Assembly: GCA_029254375.1 (NCBI GenBank)
Contig: JAQWXR010000044.1
Span: 1 to 47,347 of the forward strand
Origin: Schleiferiaceae bacterium
GTDB lineage: Bacteria > Bacteroidota > Bacteroidia > Flavobacteriales > Schleiferiaceae
DNA length: 47,347 nucleotides
Direction of reading: 5' to 3'
Shown piece by piece: positions 42,318-47,347 of this stretch. The first letter of the stretch is position 1. Every line of letters begins with the position of its first letter. The notes below the pieces were generated by a model. It did no database searches, was not told where the DNA came from, and saw only the letters and a program-made list of their open reading frames with translations. The translations under genes and the position numbers were made by a program.

Positions 42318-43984
42318 AACTGAAAATAGATGAAAGGCTGGCTATCTGCCGAAAGCGACTGATATATTGTCACGATTGCGACAAAAGCCAAAGCCAGCTG
42401 CAAGGCAATCGGGGCCTGGGCAAAAAGCTCGCGATACCGATTCTTCCAACGTCTAGGAATCCAGTGAATAAGGTAGCCTAACACCATGACCGAAAGCGGT
42501 CGCCAAAATCCAATCAAAATGTCGCCTGCAATACTCAAATCCATGGCGGTCCAGGTCCGACTCAAAATACTCAAGGCTTCATCCCAACCCGGGGCCCTAA
42601 ACCACGCCCTGCTTAAGGTGATAAATGTCAAGGTTGTTATCAAACCAAAAGCCTTTCCAAGCCAAGAATTTTGTGGGGTCCACGGACGAATTTTGGCCCA
42701 TAATTTATAGGCCACGAGACCAAGGCCATTTAGGCCTCCCCAAGTAACAAAGTTCCAAGAAGATCCATGCCAAAATCCACCCAATAACATGGTCAACATC
42801 ACGTTAATATTGGTATTTAGCCACGCACGGAAGGGGGACCAGAATCGGCTCAAAAGGAAAATGAAGAGAATGGCCCCTGCGAGCGAAACTGGAACTAAAA
42901 AGGACTCTGCCATCATACTGACAACAAACAAGGCCAAGAAAACGATGGTGTAAGAGGCGAATGAACCCTGTCGATTACCCCCCAATGGAATGTATAGATA
43001 GTCCCTGAGCCACGTGCTTAAAGAAATGTGCCAGCGACGCCAGAAATCTGAGACCGATAAGGCCTTGTAGGGCGAGTTAAAGTTCTTCGTCAAGGTGAAA
43101 CCCATAAGCATCGCTACCCCAATGGCCACGTCGGTATACCCACTAAAATCTGCATAGACCTGAAGGGAGTAGGCAAACAGCGCCAAAAGGCACTCGAGTC
43201 CACTATAGAGGGTTGGCTGCGCAAATACGCGATCGGCAAAGTTACTGGCAATGTAATCCGCGAGGATGAGCTTTTTGAGCAGGCCATTCAGGATCCAGAA
43301 GAAGGCCAAGCCAAATGCTGCCTTGCTCAATTCATACTTCTTGTAGAGCTGAGGAATAAACTCCGAGGCGCGCACAATGGGGCCTGCGACGAGCTGAGGG
43401 AAGAAGCTCACGTAAAAGCCAAAATCCAATATGCGCTTAACTGGTTCCAACTGACGACGGTAAATGTCAATGGTATAACTCATACACTGGAAGGTGTAAA
43501 ACGAGATGCCCACAGGAAGTAGAATGCGATCCTCGACAAAATCCGTTCCCATATAGGCATTGCTCCACAAGGCATAATGCGGGACGGGCTCCCACAAAAT
43601 GCCGAAGCCGTCGGCCAGGAATTCGGCAAAGAAATACGGGTATTTGAAGTAGAATAAGACGGAAAGATTGGTGATCACCGAAACGGCCACCCAGGCCTTT
43701 CGCTTCCACTCTGTTTGGCTGCGATAGAGCAAAGCCCCGACGTAATAATCGACGGTAGTCGAAAAGAGCAAGAGCAAAAAGAAGCCGCCACTGGTTTTGT
43801 AATAAAAGTACAAGGAAACCAGAAAGAGGAAGGCATTCCGCATGGCCATCTTGCGATGGACCAATTGGTATACCGCCAAGACGATGGCAAAGAACACCCA
43901 GAACCCTACCTCGGTGAAGATGATAGGCTTCTTGGCACTGAAGGATAGCCAAACGGGTAGTTGATGTAGGAGCCAATCCATCAT
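42314..43984 (-). CDS. MBOAT-family membrane O-acyltransferase (AlgI/PatA-like)
   Basis: 556-residue polytopic enzyme of the MBOAT family, which moves acyl groups, usually acetyl, across the inner membrane to a polysaccharide or carrier. Landmarks are LLPVGISFYTFQCMSYTID (155-173), FFPQLVAGPI (194-203), YADFSGYTDVAIG (277-289) and SDFWRRWHISLSTWLRDYLYIPLGG (312-336, conserved His319), then LLGGFWHGSSWNF (His406). About 87 residues separate the two histidines, with an extra hydrophobic stretch (about 345-380) between them. The gene begins inside the stop codon of the upstream SGNH gene (ATGATGA) and is the last of a four-gene operon. The acyl acceptor is unknown; cell-envelope glycan is most likely. 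Confidence 0.92.
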   Translation of the reverse strand: MMDWLLHQLPVWLSFSAKKPIIFTEVGFWVFFAIVLAVYQLVHRKMAMRNAFLFLVSLYFYYKTSGGFFLLLLFSTTVDYYVGALLYRSQTEWKRKAWVAVSVITNLSVLFYFKYPYFFAEFLADGFGILWEPVPHYALWSNAYMGTDFVEDRILLPVGISFYTFQCMSYTIDIYRRQLEPVKRILDFGFYVSFFPQLVAGPIVRASEFIPQLYKKYELSKAAFGLAFFWILNGLLKKLILADYIASNFADRVFAQPTLYSGLECLLALFAYSLQVYADFSGYTDVAIGVAMLMGFTLTKNFNSPYKALSVSDFWRRWHISLSTWLRDYLYIPLGGNRQGSFASYTIVFLALFVVSMMAESFLVPVSLAGAILFIFLLSRFWSPFRAWLNTNINVMLTMLLGGFWHGSSWNFVTWGGLNGLGLVAYKLWAKIRPWTPQNSWLGKAFGLITTLTFITLSRAWFRAPGWDEALSILSRTWTAMDLSIAGDILIGFWRPLSVMVLGYLIHWIPRRWKNRYRELFAQAPIALQLALAFVAIVTIYQSLSADSQPFIYFQF

Positions 43985-45291
43985 GGCTGTATGCGGGTAT
44001 CAACGGTGGAAGGCTGTGGAACTGTGCTGCGGAATGGGGCTTGATATTCTTCCAAAAACCAACGCGTCATGGCCTTCGCGAGCCAATCTGCTTGCAGTGC
44101 ATAGCCAGCTCGTGTCATGTGAATGCCATCGCGAGCGGCCCAGCCCTGACGAATCCAGTAGGACATGGAGCGCGCACCCCCCATCAAATGGTAAAAATCA
44201 TGGACCCCAGCCCCATTTCGCTGAGCTAAGCGCATCATGCAGCGATAGACAACTTCCCCGTGGGGATTATATCCTCCCTTGTAATGGCTATCGTTATTGG
44301 TCAAAAAGATAAAGGTGCAGGCTGGATTCACTTGCCGAGACCAGGCCATTAAACTGTCATAATTGGCTTCATACTCTGTGGAATCAAAACGACCCGCTGA
44401 CTTGTACGCGTCATTAATGCCCAAGCCAAAAATCATCACATCCGGCGGGAAAGCCGCTAACTGATCTATAAACCGCTCACATTTGAGGAAGGAATGGGTC
44501 GCTGCGCCGTTGGTTCCGAGCGCATGGTAACGCAAGCCTATACCGTCGTTCATCACTTGGATCCCCTCCAGGGAGAAGTACGATTGATCGGGATGAGAAC
44601 GATAAAGATGAAATGCGACGGTATCCTGTGCCTGACTATAAAAAGCTTCACAAGCCTGTAGGGAAGTGTTGTACCACACACTATCCGGTCCTCCGTCAAA
44701 AACCACCCCAAAAGATGAATCACTCGGAGCGGCAAACACGCGCAAATGGTGAAATCTAAAAGGCTCCTCTGTACTATGAATTTTTACTTGAACCGTACTA
44801 TCTCTGGTCCAAGCTCGAATGCCCGAAACCCCCCAAGGCCCCTCATGACTGGGGACAGAGCATCGCTGCCCAGTCCATGAGTCCAGCTGATTGGTCCACA
44901 CTTTATAACTTGGAGGATTGTTCGTCCGGGCCAAGGTAAAGGGGAAGAAGAATCCACGCTCCCCAGCTAATCCAGGCGCAAGGCTCTGCATATGGTAGCG
45001 GATAGCATCAGTTAACAATCCCGCTTGTACATGGGATCCCCCAACATGCACCAAATTAATCTCTTGCTTTCCCTCAAAGATGAGCGCATCCATTTTGTGA
45101 AAAAACGGCTGAAACGCAGAATCGCCGGATGGAAACAGGAGTACATTTTCTCCCGCAGGTATGGGTGAAGGAGATGGAAGAGTGCGCACTGATATAGGCT
45201 GGGCTTGCATGGTCCAAGAGACCAAAAGGCCCCAAAGCATGCTTTTCCAGCGCACTCCCCCCTTACAGGACATTATAATAAGCCTATTCAT
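43981..45291 (-). CDS. Exported SGNH-hydrolase-fold protein with altered block I
   Basis: 436-residue protein with a signal peptide ending near MLWGLLVSWTMQAQ (about 18-31). The SGNH fold is supported by block I VHVGGSHVQAG (Ser86), block III-like IFGLGINDAY and block V DGIHMTRAGY (Asp388 and His391). Block I normally reads GDS; here Gly replaces Asp while the serine stays. Between blocks I and III is a beta-rich insertion (about 115-260), as in PatB/AlgX-like acetyl-transfer or esterase proteins. It overlaps the upstream SGNH gene by 8 bases and the MBOAT gene by 4. Likely role: second step of envelope glycan O-acylation, or its reversal. The start at 45291 is chosen for the overlap; Met18 could also serve. 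Confidence 0.82.
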   Translation of the reverse strand: MNRLIIMSCKGGVRWKSMLWGLLVSWTMQAQPISVRTLPSPSPIPAGENVLLFPSGDSAFQPFFHKMDALIFEGKQEINLVHVGGSHVQAGLLTDAIRYHMQSLAPGLAGERGFFFPFTLARTNNPPSYKVWTNQLDSWTGQRCSVPSHEGPWGVSGIRAWTRDSTVQVKIHSTEEPFRFHHLRVFAAPSDSSFGVVFDGGPDSVWYNTSLQACEAFYSQAQDTVAFHLYRSHPDQSYFSLEGIQVMNDGIGLRYHALGTNGAATHSFLKCERFIDQLAAFPPDVMIFGLGINDAYKSAGRFDSTEYEANYDSLMAWSRQVNPACTFIFLTNNDSHYKGGYNPHGEVVYRCMMRLAQRNGAGVHDFYHLMGGARSMSYWIRQGWAARDGIHMTRAGYALQADWLAKAMTRWFLEEYQAPFRSTVPQPSTVDTRIQP

Positions 45292-46702
45292 GGCGCTTCA
45301 ATTCATCTTGTAAGGAGGTGACTAAGGCCTGGGCAACCTTTTTTGCCCCACGAGGAGTAAAGTGAATGTGGTCTGGACCCGCCAAGGGAGGGTTTTTCCC
45401 TACCCAATCAACCATTCCTCCGGGGCCTCCCATGAATTCCATCACATCAAAAAAGCCGGCTCCTTCGGCAAAAGCGGCAGCCTTCAGGGTGTTTCGAACT
45501 TCCTCTACAAAGGGATAACTGTGCCATTCCAACCCGTCTTTCACGGCCATGTCGCTTGGTCCTACAACGAGAATATTCGCTCCGGGCAACGCCTCTTGAA
45601 AGAGTCTTATTTGGCGTCGGAAGGCATCTCCATAGCGATGCACGGCTTCTTTGCTCTTGAAATAGGGCACGGCGTTTCCGCCAAATTGCAAAATAACTAA
45701 GCCCACGGGTTCCCGCTGTAGCGAGGCCATAAAATGCGTTCGATCCATTCGAGTAAAGCTCAAACCATCCGCACCGCGCATACCCACATTGTCCACACGC
45801 ACACCAGAAACCCCATCCATCGAAAGACCATACCAGTCCGGACTCGCCCCACGGAATTCCAAGGTCAAGGATTTGACCGCTTGGCTCGCCGTCACCGTCA
45901 AGGCTCCTGGGCGGGCATTGGAATCGAGGTAATCGATTTTCCAGAGGCTATCGTTGGCATACCAACGAATCTCAACCGGTCCCCGAGAGGGACCGTGAAG
46001 TAAGCTGAAGGAACGACTGCGCCGTGCACGAGCTGGTCCATAGGTCCTAGGACTAAAGCGAATTTTCGCATCCGGCCCAGTCCCTGCAGCTTCACTGTAA
46101 CGATGCGAAATGCCTCGTGGCCCGTATTGATTGCTTGGACTCTTGTCGTTGGCTCGGCCGAAACTCACCATGCGCGTCCATTGACCCTCTGCGCTGTGCG
46201 CCACCGAAGCCATTGGAACAAAGGGCACCACGGGTTGAATGCCCGGTCCTTCACCCCCATACAAGGATTGCAGAGATTCGCGCAAATCGCCGGTAATTCG
46301 ATCCCCTTCTATTTGCGAATCACCGAAGTGGAGGATTCGCAAGACCCCTGCTTGACTCAACTGCTGCAATGCGATCGCTAGCTTGGCCATTCCCAAGCTA
46401 TCCGATGGAGCGAATTGGATCGCCCCTATCCCAGGTTTCGGCCGACGTAGAACAGCCTCCTTGGGCAAGGTATCCGCTAAGGCGAAGGCCTCCATGGAGT
46501 CCGTTACGTGTTGGACCCACGCTTTTTCCCTCTCCTCTTCGGCCCAATCCTCCCATGGATGCCATGTAGGGAAGCGCCATGTCAGGGAACGACTTAGCGA
46601 ATATTCTGGGGTTGGATTCACATAGGCCAAGCCGCCAAAAATCAGGAGAACCGTTAGGATAAATGCCGCTGTGACCCATGGGGGCCGGTTTTCTACTCCC
46701 AT
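45284..46702 (-). CDS. Membrane-anchored SGNH-hydrolase-fold protein
   Basis: 472-residue protein with one N-terminal transmembrane helix (about 9-27) and a periplasmic domain. The SGNH core has block I ILHFGDSQIEGDRITGDL (Ser129), block III-like VILQFGGNAVPY and the final PDHIHFTPRGAKKVAQAL (Asp444 and His447), so the triad is complete. A beta-rich insertion (about 195-310) resembles the carbohydrate-binding module seen in polysaccharide O-acetyl-transfer proteins. It begins 3 bases after the LysM gene and overlaps the next SGNH gene by 8 bases. Together with the MBOAT it fits a membrane acyl-donor and periplasmic acyl-transfer pair. Confidence 0.85.
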   Translation of the reverse strand: MGVENRPPWVTAAFILTVLLIFGGLAYVNPTPEYSLSRSLTWRFPTWHPWEDWAEEEREKAWVQHVTDSMEAFALADTLPKEAVLRRPKPGIGAIQFAPSDSLGMAKLAIALQQLSQAGVLRILHFGDSQIEGDRITGDLRESLQSLYGGEGPGIQPVVPFVPMASVAHSAEGQWTRMVSFGRANDKSPSNQYGPRGISHRYSEAAGTGPDAKIRFSPRTYGPARARRSRSFSLLHGPSRGPVEIRWYANDSLWKIDYLDSNARPGALTVTASQAVKSLTLEFRGASPDWYGLSMDGVSGVRVDNVGMRGADGLSFTRMDRTHFMASLQREPVGLVILQFGGNAVPYFKSKEAVHRYGDAFRRQIRLFQEALPGANILVVGPSDMAVKDGLEWHSYPFVEEVRNTLKAAAFAEGAGFFDVMEFMGGPGGMVDWVGKNPPLAGPDHIHFTPRGAKKVAQALVTSLQDELKRHE

Positions 46703-46705
46703 CGA

Positions 46706-47326
46706 TCACAAAGAGATTTGAAGGATTTGGCCTACGTAAATAGTCTCCTTCCCCCCATTGGCCTCGATGAGTGAAGCGAGGGAATGCTGCGGAAAGCGTT
46801 GATGAATTTTCCAAAGTGAATCGCCTGGACGCACGGTATAGCGCTCAAACTGCGGAATGGTGGCTAGGTTCGGACCTTCCTCCCGCTTCTGGGCGGATAA
46901 GGGCGAGGCATAGGTGGCACGAATTGCTAAGCTGGGATTGGATTTCGCTTGTTCCATCGTGAGGCATTGCAGGGCCATGTCGGCTTCATTTTGACGCCGC
47001 ACGTAGGCCGGCCCCAGCATTAAGGCCAAATCGGCCAACGCGGAGTCTCCCATCACACAATAGTAATCCAGCCAAAGGTGCTCCGCCACATGAAATGAGA
47101 GCGCAGAATCTTGATATGCCGCCACCGGATATCCAAACTTTGCGACGGCGACTGGGTGCAGGCCAAATGGACCGACAAATTGCACCGCACTATTTGGATT
47201 GCCCTCTTGGCCATGTTGCCAAAGCATCTGCGTACCCCGAATCAGGCTGGGGTAATAGTAAATCGGCTGCACTGCCTGGGCGGAAGCCGACAAGAAGAGA
47301 AGCAAAATCAAGCTCGCAGGACGCAT
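46706..47326 (-). CDS. Exported LysM-domain protein
   Basis: 206-residue exported protein with signal peptide MRPASLILLLFLSASAQA. Residues about 161-206 are a single LysM module (YTVRPGDSLWKIHQRF...LIEANGG...IYVGQILQI), which binds the N-acetylglucosamine backbone of peptidoglycan. Residues about 20-150 I do not recognise: they are aromatic-rich at first (PIYYYPSLIRGTQMLWQHGQ) and then helical (FHVAEHLWLDYYCVMGDSALADLAL). No catalytic motif is clear. It is the first gene of the LysM-SGNH-SGNH-MBOAT operon, and its peptidoglycan-binding module is the best hint that this system works at the cell wall. A perfect TACATTTG box ends 4 bases before the ATG. Confidence 0.85.
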   Translation of the reverse strand: MRPASLILLLFLSASAQAVQPIYYYPSLIRGTQMLWQHGQEGNPNSAVQFVGPFGLHPVAVAKFGYPVAAYQDSALSFHVAEHLWLDYYCVMGDSALADLALMLGPAYVRRQNEADMALQCLTMEQAKSNPSLAIRATYASPLSAQKREEGPNLATIPQFERYTVRPGDSLWKIHQRFPQHSLASLIEANGGKETIYVGQILQISL

Positions 47327-47330
47327 AGAT

Positions 47331-47338
47331 CAAATGTA
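47331..47338 (-). promoter_or_regulatory. TAnnTTTG box abutting the LysM-operon start
   Basis: On the minus strand TACATTTG, then ATCT, then ATG. Exact -7 consensus 4 bases from the start codon of the first gene in the operon. The window ends 9 bases further, so a -33 element cannot be checked. Confidence 0.5.
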
Positions 47339-47347
47339 AAAGGTCTG

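Overview
The window looks like chromosomal DNA of a Bacteroidota bacterium, probably a marine or flavobacterial-type lineage. Two very large secreted proteins end in type IX secretion (T9SS) type A sorting domains. A GldI-like lipoprotein is present, Bacteroidota-type -7 promoter boxes (TAnnTTTG) sit before several genes, and the genes are packed tightly with many 1-14 nt overlaps. Most of the region is about 50-55% G+C by eye. I see no rRNA, tRNA, CRISPR array, insertion sequence or phage gene, and no gene-free stretch longer than about 240 bases.

Layout. 12-3939 (minus): a five-gene run made of a DHH phosphoesterase, a GldI-like lipoprotein, a lipoprotein and a cytosolic protein that each fuse a cyclophilin to an FKBP domain, and a SemiSWEET transporter. 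3998-10849: ndk; recF with a DUF721/DciA-like gene; then a plus-strand run of a membrane-anchored TPR protein, ribH, a phosphohexomutase, a thioredoxin-fold secreted protein and a YkgJ-type cysteine-cluster protein. 10788-14712 (minus): a sodium:solute symporter overlapped by a large PIG-L deacetylase. 14729-19609: a 1626-residue subtilisin-like T9SS protease. 19786-26495: a second symporter (minus), then recR, a family-2 glycosyltransferase, a 2-oxoacid dehydrogenase E2, a DnaQ-like exonuclease and an FAH-family enzyme, mostly coupled by overlaps. 26557-31368: a 1603-residue T9SS protein built of MAM-like modules. 31573-32310: a low-G+C acyl-lipid desaturase. 32424-36266: dapF-GNAT-mltG (minus), divergent from an HtrA protease. 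36504-41004: long-form GAPDH, TcdA, an Lrp regulator with gcvT, and MiaE. 41043-47326: an MltF-like lytic transglycosylase converging on a four-gene LysM-SGNH-SGNH-MBOAT operon.

Themes. Much of the window serves the cell envelope and periplasm: folding helpers, HtrA quality control, lytic transglycosylases, DAP supply for peptidoglycan, and T9SS cargo. The strongest candidate for an under-described system is the last operon. An AlgI-like membrane O-acyltransferase, two different exported SGNH hydrolase-fold proteins and a LysM protein are translationally coupled or nearly so, and they end tail-to-tail with a lytic transglycosylase. This suggests an O-acylation module for an envelope polysaccharide, possibly peptidoglycan. 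Other items worth following are the TAnnTTTG boxes only 4-5 nt before start codons, an octamer repeat family that also encodes the tail of a symporter, and the compositionally foreign desaturase.
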